Shown here in pieces: positions 53,609-63,814 of a stretch of DNA of 64,000 nucleotides. This DNA is from Flaccisagitta enflata (Eukaryota; Chaetognatha; Sagittoidea; Aphragmophora). A program made the translations under genes and the position numbers. Numbering within the stretch: the stretch's first letter is position 1; each line of letters begins with the position of its first letter. The notes under the pieces are model-generated. The model was not told the origin of the DNA and searched no databases. It was given only the letters and a program-made list of their open reading frames with translations. Where the stretch lies: contig OZ231126.1 of NCBI GenBank assembly GCA_965153355.1, forward strand, positions 91,760,001 to 91,824,000, given 5' to 3'.

Positions 53609-53885
53609 TAGATGCGTCCTCGTATCTCTATAATAGGCTCTGTTCGTTGGTCGGTCTGTCGGGTAACGCATTCATTAGAAACATCGAATTCATGCATTTT
53701 TTCAACAGAAAAGTGGTCCTGATCCAGTGAAAGAAGCATACATCTATTAATTCATTCAATAAATCATGAATTCATTCGTAAGTGACATTCATTCATAAAA
53801 AAACATTCACTCATAAAAAAAAAATTCATTCATAAAAAACATTCATTCAAAGAGGACGCATCGTTGGCCTACTTGGCCTCGTTTT
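53609..53885 (+). mobile_element. Family C element
   Basis: It starts TAGATGCGTCCTCGTATCTCT, then GTTGGTCGGTCTGTCGGGTAAC and (ATTC)n-rich sequence, and ends AAAGAGGACGCATCGTTGGCC. It is the reverse-complement counterpart of 24540-24790. Confidence 0.9.
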
Positions 53886-53889
53886 CATT

Positions 53890-54410
53890 TTTTAAGCTAA
53901 AAAAACCTTGTTTTTTATTAAACCCTTACTTTAGAAGTTTTTTGCATTTTTTTCAGCTTAAAAACAAAATTTTGAAAGAACAAGTTTGATAGACAAAAAA
54001 TAGATGCGCCCTCGTCGTATTTTAGATAAAACCAATAAGAGATGATGCATAATTTCAACTCATTACCACCATTTGCATAACATGGATAAGTATTCAATCT
54101 TAATGAATAACATATTTTTTCGCTATCATTTCAGCGATTCTTTTATCTTGGATTAAACATTTAAGATATAAAGCCATGTGCTTTTTTGTAAAACGACTCT
54201 ATTAAAATCGGTCTGCAATGTTTTTAATCTATGCTGAATTGATTAGGTGGAAACTATGCATGGATTATGATATATGAAAAAAACTAAATGTAGAGGTGGG
54301 AGGGATAGGGGCTGAGACAATACCGCAGACTGGAGCTAGCTAAACAATTGGGGACTGTTTGAGAGTGATTTTGAGTGAATTGGGCGTTATTGAGAGAATG
54401 GGTTACGGAC
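53890..54410. other. AT-rich spacer
   Basis: AATAGATGCGCCCTCGTCG at about 53999 may be another family C end. Otherwise nothing recognised. Confidence 0.35.
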
Positions 54411-54413
54411 CTA

Positions 54414-55324
54414 CAGTGGGGTTCGTGGAATAACAGCCTAAACTGGAGGAAGGTATTTAAGTGTCTTAATCTTATTTAACAAACTTAATATTTATAATAT
54501 AAGTTGTTCACTTGATGCTTTTGTCCCTGAGTTTTTCGGTTGCTATGGAAACCAAAATTATTTTTTCAAACATTTATAACCACTAAAATATCAATATTCT
54601 GAGAAATATTGTCAGGGAACATTGCTCAAAATTAAATTTGCTACAACTTTCCCACAGTATGTTCTGTAAGAATATTGCTCGTTTGGCCGTTGCTAGGGGG
54701 CATCACACCTAGCAACCGCTAAATGATGCTCCCTAGCAACGGCTAAACTAGCAATATTCTTACAGGACATACTGTGGGAAAGTTGTAGCAAATCAATCAG
54801 GGGTGTATATTCTTGAGTCGCTTTTGATTTTTTCCCCCCCTGCCTTTGATTTTCTTCCCCGCGATGCGCCGCGTCGTGTTTTTTTATCCATGATTTTCTT
54901 CCCCATATAGCAATAAAACTATGTAGTTAAGGTTTAAATAGTGTTAAATTGTGTTCTACTAATTGAGTTTTATGATTTGGTACTGTAAAAAGTTACATTT
55001 TCCCCAAATTTCCTTTTTTTCTCTTTTTCCCCCCTTAGATTTCCTTCCCCATCTCCAGACCCTTTGATTTTTCCCCCACCAAAAACTCAGCTCTGACTGA
55101 AATCAAATATCGCGCAATGTTCCTGACAATATTTCTGAGAATATTGATATTTTAGTGGTTATAAATGTTTGAAAAAATAATTTTGGTTTCCATAGCAACC
55201 GAAAAACTCAGGGACAAAAGCATCAAGTGAACAACTTATATTTCAAGTATTAAGTTTGTCAAATGAAATTAAGACACTTAAATACCTTCCTCCAGTTTAG
55301 GCTGTTATTCCACGAACCCCACTG
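54414..55324. mobile_element. MITE-3, palindromic, TA duplication, hosting hAT-1
   Basis: The ends CAGTGGGGTTCGTGGAATAA and TTATTCCACGAACCCCACTG are perfect inverted repeats with TA on both sides (54412-54413, 55325-55326). Both arms continue to the core (CAGTATGTTCTGTAAGAATATTG and its mirror). hAT-1 copy 3 (54798-55099) splits the right arm; without it the element is about 610 bp. Confidence 0.95.
54798..55099 (-). mobile_element. hAT-1 MITE copy 3, nested in MITE-3
   Basis: It begins CAGGGGTGTATATTCTTGAG and ends decayed (ACTCAGCTCTGACTG). It is flanked by AAATCAAT and AAATCAAA (7/8). The interior CCTTTGATTTTCTTCCCC blocks match the other copies in reverse orientation. Confidence 0.9.
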
Positions 55325-55326
55325 TA

Positions 55327-55725
55327 CGAACCTAGGGATGGACGGACCGACACACCCTCTTATAGATATGCGAGGACGCCAGGGGTGTATATAGTTGAGC
55401 GGCTTTTGATTTCATTCCCCCCCTGCCTTTGATTTTCTTCCCCGCTACGCGTCGCGTCGCGTTACAAAATCTTTGATTTTCTTCCTCTCAAAGCTATAAA
55501 ACAGTATACTTTAGATTTAAATAGTGTTAAATTGTATTGTAGTAATTGCATTTTACCTTTTAGTACTACCAAAAGTGTTAGATCTTCAAAAATTTTCTTT
55601 TTTCTTGTTTTCAAACTTTTGATTTTCTTCCCCATCTCCAAACCCTTTGATTTTATTCCCCCCCCCGCCGGGGGGGGAATACTCAACTTTATACTCCCCT
55701 GGAGGACGCATCTAAAAAAATATAG
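55327..55725 (-). mobile_element. Family C element fragment, split by hAT-1
   Basis: GGACGGACCGACACACCCTC, TTATAGATATGCGAGGACGC before the insertion and GAGGACGCATCTAAAAAAA after it are the two sides of a family C right end. Confidence 0.85.
55380..55701 (-). mobile_element. hAT-1 MITE copy 4, 8-bp duplication
   Basis: It begins CAGGGGTGTATATAGTTGAG and ends AACTTTATACTCCCCTG, flanked by the perfect 8-bp duplication GAGGACGC (55372-55379, 55702-55709). The duplicated bases are the end motif of the host family C element. Confidence 0.96.
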
Positions 55726-55897
55726 TATCTAAAATAATTTTTTACTATGAATCTGATTCTGACATCAGACTCAAGGAAAAATGATTTTGAAATTTTGGTC
55801 CCCTTAAGGATGAGTCATTTTTCAGGTGCGATATGATGAATGTTTAAGAATATCTATGGTCCTGAAATTTCAAGAATACATAAGTGACATCTAAATA

Positions 55898-56075
55898 AAC
55901 AAGGCCGGATACACGGCCATACCAGTTGCGGACGGGTGGGCAGGGGCGGAAATGCGCGCTTTCACACTTTTTGACTCGTGCTCACCAATGGACGGACGGA
56001 CGGACGGACGGACGGACGGACGGACGGACGGACGGACAAAGGCTCTTATAGAGTTGCGTGTCCGCAACTTAAAAA
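55898..56075 (-). mobile_element. Family A element, well preserved
   Basis: It carries AACAAGGCCGGATACACGGC, AGTTGCGGACGGGTGGGCAG, CTTTTTGACTCGTGCTCACC, about eleven GGAC units, and CTCTTATAGAGTTGCGTGTC. AGTTGCGGAC (55924-55933) is exactly complementary to GTCCGCAACT (56060-56069). Confidence 0.95.
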
Positions 56076-56099
56076 TCCGGACACTCCTCAGGGTCCCTA

Positions 56100-56410
56100 C
56101 ATAAAACTAGGCGCGTGCGGGACATAGATAACTTAAGATGACCTATATTGACTCAAGATGACTTAAAATGACTCAAGACGACTTTAAATGACTTGATAAG
56201 ACATAAAATGACTACTTTGACCTATTTGACTTCAGTGACTTAAAAAAACTTAGAATGACAGAGAGACTTAGAATGACTTAAAATGATTTAGAATGACTTA
56301 GAATGACTTAGAACGACTAAAAATAACTCAAAGTATAATAAAAAAGTAAAGTGTGACGGACGGATGGACCGACAGACGGACCGACAAAGCAGGTTGCACG
56401 CGACTAACAA
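56100..56410 (-). repeat. (AAAATGACTT)n-like repeat ending in a family A end
   Basis: 56130-56330 is a degenerate 10-12-bp repeat (AAGATGACTT, GAATGACTTA). It leads into GGACGGATGGACCGACAGAC and GCAGGTTGCACGCGACTAAC, a family A-type end of the 46195 kind. Confidence 0.8.
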
Positions 56411-56469
56411 GTGTATTGATCATGAAATGAGAACTCAAATGGATCTCAGCGAATTCTCGATGACCCATT

Positions 56470-56785
56470 TTTAGATGCGTCCTCGCAGAGGGTGTGTCCC
56501 TTGGTCGATGGGTCTGTCTGTCTGTCTGTCTGAATGTCCGTAACGCGAAAAAATCTTAATGCGATTGCTAAGGTTTTCTCTTCATTTCTCTTCATAGCTC
56601 TTCAAGTCTCTTATATCTGTCTCTTTTGCTTCCTTTTTGTCTCCCTTTTCTTCTATTTGTCTTCTATTTGTCTCCTTAATGTCTCCTATGTCTCTTATTT
56701 CTCTTATGTCTCTCATGCCTTAATATCTTTATATCCTATTAATTTGTATCTTCATATCTTACAACTAAAAAGGACGCATCTATTC
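56470..56785 (+). mobile_element. Family C element with TCTCTTATGTC repeat
   Basis: It begins TTTTTAGATGCGTCCTCGCA, then (GTCT)n, and ends AACTAAAAAGGACGCATCTA. The middle (56565-56760) is degenerate TCTCTTATGTCTCTTCATA-type repetition, giving a spurious 120-codon frame. Confidence 0.8.
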
Positions 56786-57205
56786 GACATCTCTTGGCCA
56801 TATTCAATCTTTTTCCCATCCAAGAGAATCGAGAAGATGGGGAAGGGAAAAAACACCTTGGTCATGAAACTGTGGCTATTTGGTCGGCCGAGCTAGACAC
56901 GTGTCCCAAATATCCACATGTAAGAACAAGATTCAAGGTCATTATTCAACAGAGATAAAAATTTTCAGTAGCAGAGAAACAATGCTACAAGGCAGGCAAG
57001 GTTGAAAGTGCGGCAGGCCAGCGCAGGATAAGGGAGAGGAGGACAAAAAGTAGAAAAAGAAACAAAGAAACTGAGAAAGAAAGAAACAGGGAAGGAAACA
57101 AACAAAGGTGAAAGCTGGTAAAGATGCCTTAAGAAGTGTGGCCGTATATGTTAGAAAAAGCTGAAAAACTTAAGGCCACATCGTGGTTACTAAAGTAAAA
57201 ATAAA
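56786..57205. other. Spacer, nothing recognised
   Basis: Purine-rich at 57040-57110; no element ends or exons noted. Confidence 0.35.
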
Positions 57206-57930
57206 CCCGGCTACTAGATGACCCGGCTACTAGATGACCCGGCTACTCGATTAGACCCGGCTACTCGATTAGACCCGGCTACTCGATTAGACCCGGCTAC
57301 TCGATTAGACCCGGCTACTCGATTAGACCCGGCTACTCGATTAGACCCGGCTACTCGATTTGACCCGGCTACTCGATTTGACCCGGCTACTCGATTTGAC
57401 CCGGCTACTCGATTTGACCCGGCTACTCGATTTGACCCGGCTACTCGATTAGACCCGGCTACTCGATTAGACCCGGCTACTCGATTAGACCCGGCTACTC
57501 GATTAGACCCGGCTACTCGATTAGACCCGGCTACTCGATTAGACCCGGCTACTCGATTAGACCCGGCTACTCGATTAGACCCGGCTACTCGATTAGACCC
57601 GGCTACTCGATTAGACCCGGCTACTCGATCAGACCCGGCTACTCGATCAGACCCGGCTACTCGATCAGACCCGGCTACTCGATCAGACCCGGCTACTCGA
57701 TCAGACCCGGCTACTCGATTAGACCCGGCTACTCGATTAGACCCGGCTACTCGATTAGACCCGGCTACTCGATTAGACCCGGCTACTCGATTAGACCCGG
57801 CTACTCGATTAGACCCGGCTACTCGATTAGACCCGCCTACTCGATTAGACCCGCCTACTCGATTAGACCCAGCTACTTGATCAGACCCGGGTACTTGATC
57901 AGAACCCGGCTACTCCATCAGACCTGGGTA
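57206..57930 (+). repeat. 18-bp minisatellite (DPATRL frame)
   Basis: About 39 copies of GACCCGGCTACTCGATTA. The first two and last few units are degenerate. Because 18 is a multiple of three, a + frame of 220 codons stays open and reads DPATRL repeated. Variants occur in blocks: GATTTG units together (five), then GATCAG units together (five). No coding context. Confidence 0.98.
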
Positions 57931-58358
57931 CTAGATCCATGATGGCATACCTTTAAGTCCATAATGGCATAACTTAAAGTACAATGATAAAAGATGATAA
58001 CCACAAAATTGTAAAAAATTTCAAAAATTTCAAAAAAAAAAAAATTAAAAAAGATATTTTTATTAATTTTTTTTTTCTTTCAAAAAACAAAAAACCATTT
58101 AATAATAAAAAAAATTAAAAAAAAAATTAAAAAAAAAAATCAAAAAAAATTTCACAAGTCCAGGAAAAAATGTTACTAGACTACATAAATCATAAATACC
58201 CTTATATCTTCTTAACCATTACTCAGAATTTACTGAAATCTTGCAGGGGAGCTTTAATTGCTGCAATGAACCTACACAAGGAGTTTGAACAACATTGGTG
58301 AACCTTTACTACCCTTCCCCTAAGTAAATTGCACATGTCCAGGAATTAATATTACTAC
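57931..58358. other. A/T-rich low-complexity spacer
   Basis: Poly-A/poly-T-rich at 58015-58150; otherwise nothing recognised. Confidence 0.4.
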
Positions 58359-58359
58359 T

Positions 58360-58591
58360 ACAAGGCCGGATACAGGGCCAATAAGCAGTCGCTGGCGGGT
58401 TGGCAGGGGCAGTACACTGAGGGGCAGGGGCAGTCAATCAGTGGGCAGGGGCTGTATTTTGGGAGGGCAGGGGCTGTCATGCTCAGAAATCACAAATGCG
58501 GGCAATTTCGTGGCATCCGAAATTTCGCGTGACAGACAGACAGACCAAGGGACACACCCTCTTATAGAGTCGCTTAGCCAGCGACTAAAAA
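58360..58591 (-). mobile_element. Family A element with alternative arm sequence
   Basis: It carries ACAAGGCCGGATACAGGGCC, AGTCGCTGGCGGGTTGGCAG, four spaced GGGCAGGGGC(A/T)GT repeats, CAGACAGACAGACCAAGGG, and CTTATAGAGTCGCTTAGCC with AGCGACTAAAAAT. AGTCGCTGGC (58387-58396) is exactly complementary to GCCAGCGACT (58577-58586), a different arm sequence from other copies. Confidence 0.95.
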
Positions 58592-58862
58592 TAACTGGCA
58601 AAGGGAATTAAATACTTATGAATGTTGTTGAAAGTTGGTACACAGGTTAGTAATGCCCTAAATATAACACTGACCAAGTTTCATCAACATCTGAGTGGTG
58701 GTTCTCAAGTTTTTAAGGGTTGACACAAACAAACGACGGCTTACTACCCCAAAGGAATTATCAAGGCTATGTTATAGACCGATTTGGCCAAAAATCTTGT
58801 TACGCGGCAGTTTGCGAAATCAGCATTTCTGTTGTTCAATATGTTTAAGGTGTATTTACAAG

Positions 58863-59004
58863 AACAAGGCCGGATACACGGCAGGACAGTCTCGGACGGT
58901 TGGGCAGGAGCAGTAATGCAAAAACCGCTCGCGATTCAGAAATGTGACGGACCGACGGACCGACCGACCGAACGACACAGCAGGGTGTTGAGTCGACTAA
59001 AAAG
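58863..59004 (-). mobile_element. Family A element, short subtype
   Basis: It carries AACAAGGCCGGATACACGGC, CAGTCTCGGACGGTTGGGCA, CAGTAATGCAAAAACCGCTC, a (GACCGACCG) tract, and AGGGTGTTGAGTCGACTAAAAA. The far arm has been lost by deletion. Confidence 0.9.
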
Positions 59005-59450
59005 ATTCAAGGATAATAAAGGTCATTATTCAATATCACGCTAGTGGTTTGGCAATTCCTCGTTGTACGAGATGTTTGCAAAGTTAAGAAAAAAAGTCAT
59101 CTTTAGGTTGTCAACCAAAGTAATACTGTACCGTTTGCCCTTTTTTCCATCTCTCTCATAGAAAAGGAAGACGAAGAAGACGCAATAACTTAATCATCTA
59201 AATTTCGTATTCAGTGGTAAGAAGCTCCATGTGATTGATTGGAAACGTCGTCACCCTATGCTGGAGATTTGAAAAACCGCATGTATTGTAAATATATTTG
59301 GCTTGAGACTTTCTCTGTAGTAACAAAATACAACAAATACTACACAAAATGTTATAACCTCCAACAAAAAAATGTAAAAACAGCAGTTTTCATATCCGTT
59401 AGAGGCGGATTTCCGTTACTCTTGGGGTCCGTTATAGCGGAGTGTAACTG
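59005..59450. other. Spacer, nothing recognised
   Basis: No repeats or exon-like segments noted. Confidence 0.35.
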
Positions 59451-59454
59451 TCTC

Positions 59455-59491
59455 GTGTGTGTATGTCTGTGTGTGTATGTCTGTGTGTGTA

Positions 59492-59585
<94 letters not shown>

Positions 59586-59662
59586 TGTGTGTGTGTCTGT
59601 GTGTCTGTGTGTGTCTGTCTGTCTGTTTGTCTGTTTGTCTGTGTGTGTGTGTGTTTGGTTTT
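59455..59662. repeat. (GT)n microsatellite, ~200 bp
   Basis: GT repeats with GTCTGT and GTATGTCT interruptions at both ends. Confidence 0.98.
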
Positions 59663-59716
59663 CTCTCTTGCCCTCTTATAGCTTCCTCTTCCTCTCCTTC
59701 GGATATTCCCTCGCAG

Positions 59717-59741
59717 TTGACATCGCCGGCAACCAATTTTG
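59717..59741 (+). CDS. Candidate 25-bp micro-exon
   Basis: It lies between a pyrimidine-rich acceptor (CTTCGGATATTCCCTCGCAG) and a strong donor (TTTTG|GTAAGAGT). If joined to the candidate at 59884, one frame reads LTSPATNFVILRLDPTASGR then SDT and a stop. No family recognised. It may be a chance splice-like pair. Confidence 0.3.
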
Positions 59742-59785
59742 GTAAGAGTAAAACGATCTTCCTCCTCTTCCTTGTCCTCACCCGC

Positions 59786-59791
<6 letters not shown>

Positions 59792-59862
<71 letters not shown>
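59792..59862. repeat. (CT)n microsatellite
   Basis: CT run of about 70 bp between the two exon candidates. It could serve as polypyrimidine tract for the acceptor near 59883. Confidence 0.97.
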
Positions 59863-59867
<5 letters not shown>

Positions 59868-59883
59868 CGATGTCACATCAATA

Positions 59884-59936
59884 GTCATTCTGCGTCTAGA
59901 TCCCACCGCCAGCGGTCGGTCAGACACTTGATGCCA
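59884..59936 (+). CDS. Candidate terminal exon, unknown protein
   Basis: It follows TCACATCAATAG downstream of the (CT)n tract. In the frame set by the 59717 candidate it reads VILRLDPTASGRSDT and stops at TGA, 59929-59931. The alternative frame gives HSASRSHRQRSVRHLMPNA. Weak evidence. Confidence 0.22.
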
Positions 59937-59969
59937 AACGCTTAGTTGGAATTGCGTTATTCAGGTTAA

Positions 59970-60200
59970 TAATCGAAGATCAACTTCAATGCTTCTCTAA
60001 AAGACATTCCATCAATGCTTCTCTAAAAGACATTCTATTACACTTTTTTTTTTTAAGAACCTAGTTTATAAGAACATCAAGGCTATAAATTGCCCCAAAA
60101 TTGAGAACATTGTAGTTATTTTAATAATAGCTATCTCTATCTCTTTTGAAGGCTTCGGCCAAAAAACGACGTTCTTAAAAATAAAAAAAGTGTAACTTGA
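59970..60200. repeat. Short inverted element related to hAT-2 interior
   Basis: TTACACTTTTTTTTTTAAGAAC (60040) is mirrored by GTTCTTAAAAATAAAAAAAGTGTAA (60172). The interior TAGTTATTTTAATAATAGC with CTCTTTTGAAGGCTT is also found inside hAT-2 at about 29640. Confidence 0.7.
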
Positions 60201-60544
60201 CTTGATTGGAAGTGGATTAATCCACATCAATTTTCCTTGTTTCAAAACTCCATGGATTTTTATTTCTAACCAAAAATCTCGAGAAAAAAAACTTCAAAGG
60301 AAAGAAGTAGAGATGGAGTCACCGATTACAATACAAAAGTAAAATGGATTTTTTTTTTTTTTTATAAAGATTTTCTTTCTTAGGGCTACGTTGTATTTGC
60401 CACACAGCTGCTGTGTCGTTTGTCACGTGCACGAATCGTCCATCCATCACGTTTTGAACGACAACAATTCACAATTTTCCACCTCTTTGACCGTGTCTTT
60501 CCATCTTTTGGTTGGTCGGTTGGTCTGTCCGTCATATAACGGGC

Positions 60545-60682
60545 GCATCTATAACTCTTAACGTTGCGGTGTCGTCGTTCGGTCGGTCGTTTCGTTGGCC
60601 CTTTAATAACATTTTTTCAAATGCGAGCGGCTTTCGTGCCCCTGCCCAACCGTCTGCGACTGGGGTGTCGTGTATCCAAGTC
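60545..60682 (+). mobile_element. Family A/C-type element, short subtype
   Basis: It opens GGGCGCATCTATAACTC (family C-like), then CGTTCGGTCGGTCGTTTCG, AATGCGAGCGGCTTTCGTGC, and CCTGCCCAACCGTCTGCGAC, and ends GTCGTGTATCCAAGTCC (family A-like). It combines end motifs of both families. Confidence 0.8.
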
Positions 60683-60951
60683 CAAATATGATACCCTCTC
60701 AAAATCAATGCCTTTGCATTTGCAATTCTTTCCCGCAACAACGACACTAAGAGTAACAAAATATCTGCATGTCTTTTTCACACGGGAAACACTAAAACAC
60801 ACATCACTGAATCAACAACAGCTCTTTTAAAACTTCTTCAAATCTTTCGAACATTTGGTAATAATTGAATGAATCAATCAATTGTATTAACAAAGTGACG
60901 ATTACAATGCAGGGGATTGTAAAGGCTCCCTTCGAGGGAAAGCCTGTGAAA

Positions 60952-63584
60952 CAGACTGGGCCGTAGGACCCTTATGAAGACAGATCGGCTACCAACAGCA
61001 GGGACTGGCTTCATTCATCATAACAACAAGATTTGCCAAGTTTCATGACCATATGATCGATTTTACTCATGGCCGCCACCCCCCCTAAAATCCCAGTATG
61101 AGGGTTGTTGTGGTAAAAATTCCAACTTTGGGTCACTTTGGCCTCAAAATTAGGCCCCTTTGAATTTAAATTTTGACCTAAAATCCATGAGATTATAAAA
61201 CTAGAGCTCAAGAGCTAACTAGTGGTGCAATCCGCATGTTTTTATCTTAATTTGTTGAGATTTGCGAGCATTTCAAAGATGAAAGGGTATGAGGGTCAAA
61301 TTGCATCCTATTTTCAGTGGCAATTTTGACATTTTTCACAGATTTGAACACATTTTGGCTTTGGATGGATCAATCTGCTTGAAATTGGTGATCAAATTGA
61401 AGAGTTTTTGCTGCTCTAGCTGATGGTAAGAAAAATTTTTGATCGATTTTGCCCTCAACTTTTTTTATTGACTGTAGAAGCAGGTGTAAAAAAGTGGATT
61501 TTCTTGAAAATTGAGTAATTTTGGACAAAAAATTAGACCACTTCCATTTTCAAAAAAGAGTTAAAATCCATGATCAAAATAAAGAGCTGCTCAAGAGCTA
61601 ACTAGTGGTGCAATCGGCATGTCAATATGTTTTTGCATTTAGATTTTATAGAACTTGAAAGATCAAAGGGTATGTCAAAATGGCCATTTATGGTCACTTT
61701 GGCCGTTTTGGCCTCAGTTTGGGGTCACTTTGCTGTTGAAATCGATAAAAAAATTTGTGAGATTATAAGACTAGAGCTCAAGAGCTAACCAGTGGTGCAA
61801 TCCTCATATTTTTGTCTTAATTTGTTAAGATTTTAGAGCATTTCTAAGATGAAAGGGTAGGAAGGTCAAATTGCAGCTTAAATTTCAATGGCGATTATGA
61901 CACTTTTGACTTTTCACTAATTTCAATATTTCTCGGCTTTGGATGAACCAATTCTGGGGGTCAGATTAAGCTAATTTTTTTCCATCAAAAACTTTCCACT
62001 TTAATCACCAATTTCATGTAAATTTGTTCATCCAAAGAACAGATATATCAAAATCCGCAAAAATTGTCAAAGTTGTTGCTAAAACAAAAACAGCATATTG
62101 GTCCTCTTACCCTCCATCTTTAAAACTCTGTCAAATCCAAACAAAAAAAGGTATATAGATGCAAATTGCGCGAATGGTTAGCTCTTGAGCTCTAGTTTTA
62201 TATTCTCATGGATATCGGGTCAAATTTCAAAAGCAAAGTGGCCCAATTTTGAGCCCAAAATGACTAAAAATAACCAAAACTTTCATTATATCATACCCAC
62301 TGTTCTTCAAAGCTCTAATAAATCTATATGCTTCAACATATTGAGATGCCGATTGCACCAATGGTTAGCTCTTGAGCTGTAGTTTGATTTGCTCATGAAT
62401 TCCTTGTCTTTTTGTAGCTTGGAAGCACCAAAATTTTGTGACAAAAGTAACCAAATGGGCAAAAAAATACTCTTTTTAGCACCTACTTCTACAGTCTCCA
62501 AAACATTTTGAGGGCTACATCGTTCAAAAATTTTACCAGAATCAGTTAGAGCATCAAAAAATCTTCAATTTGGTCACAAATTTTATCCATATTTGTCCAT
62601 CCAAAGCCAAGATACCTAAAAAAATGTACAGAATTGTCAAATTTGGCCCCCATGTTTATCCGGTTAAATAACCTTCATACCCCTCCATCTTTGAAATGCT
62701 CTCAAACTTAAAGGAAAAATGATAGCAACATGCGGATTACACCACTGGTTAGCTTTTGAGCTCTAGTTTTATAACCTCACAGATTTTTCTATCGATTTCT
62801 GCGGCAAAGTGAACCCAAATCTAGGCCAAAACGGCCAAAGTGACCATAAATGGTCATTTTGACATACCCTTTGATCTCCGAAGTTCTGTAAAATCTAAAT
62901 GCAAAAACATATTGACATGCCGATTGCACCACAAGTTAGCTCTTGAGCAGCTCTTTGTTTTGCTCATGGATTTTAAGTCTTTTTTAAAATTGGAAGTGGT
63001 CTAATTTTTTGTCCAAAATTGCTCAATTTTCAAGAAAATCGATTTTTTTACACCTGCTTCTACAGTCAATAAAAAAAATTGAGGGCAAAATCGATCCAAA
63101 ATTTTTTTACCATCCGCTAGAGCAGCAAAAACTCTTCAATTTGATCACCAATTTCATGCAGATTGGTCCATCCAAAGCCAAAATATGTTCAAATCTGTGA
63201 AAAATGTCAAAATTGCCACTGAAAATAGGATGCAATTTGACCCTCATACCCTTTCATCTTTGAAATGCTCTCAAATCTCAACAAATTAAGATAAAAACAT
63301 GCGGATTGCACCACTAGTTAGCTCTTGAGCTCTAGTTTTATAATCTCATGGATTTTAGGTCAAAATTTAAATTCAAAGGGGCCTAATTTTGAGGCCAAAG
63401 TGACCCAAAGTTGGAATTTTTACCACAACAACCCTCATGCTGGGATTTTAGGGGGGGTGGCGGCCATGAGTAAAATCGATCATATGGTCATGAAACTTGG
63501 CAAATCTTGTTGTTATGATGAATGAAGCCAGTCCCAGCTGTTGGTAGCCGATCTGCCTTCATATGGGTCCTACGGCCCAGTCTG
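60952..63584. mobile_element. hAT-3, 2.6-kb near-palindromic element, 8-bp duplication
   Basis: It starts CAGACTGGGCCGTAGGACCC and ends GGGTCCTACGGCCCAGTCTG, with the perfect 8-bp duplication CTGTGAAA outside (60944-60951, 63585-63592). The arms (to about 61960 and from about 62520) are highly similar inverted copies; two 66-codon frames at 61011-61211 (-) and 63325-63525 (+) are the same sequence seen twice. A sub-repeat with AGTTAGCTCTTGAGCTCTAG occurs eight times, at about 61201, 61587, 61769, 62177, 62360, 62750, 62937 and 63318. No transposase. Confidence 0.95.
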
Positions 63585-63592
63585 CTGTGAAA

Positions 63593-63814
63593 GTCGCGAA
63601 TGAATTTTACCAACAGGCTCCCAATGCACCCAAAAACTTACGTAGAATAATATCAGTTATATTTTGGTCACTTGAGATCGGTATTATGGGATAAATTGGA
63701 ATTTCAATTCTTTATACCTGAGAAAAACGAATTCGACATTTTCGCTGACGATTTTATTTTTTTATATCATTTTTGTATGTTTGCTCTTGACATTTATGTG
63801 AATTCAATTCCCTT
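63593..63814. other. Spacer, nothing recognised
   Basis: AT-rich; the 82-codon + frame at 63672-63920 runs into a family A-like segment. Confidence 0.35.

Noticed and set aside
61011-63525. Two nearly identical 66-codon ORFs on opposite strands
   Set aside because: They are the two arms of the hAT-3 palindrome; identity is explained by the inverted repeat.
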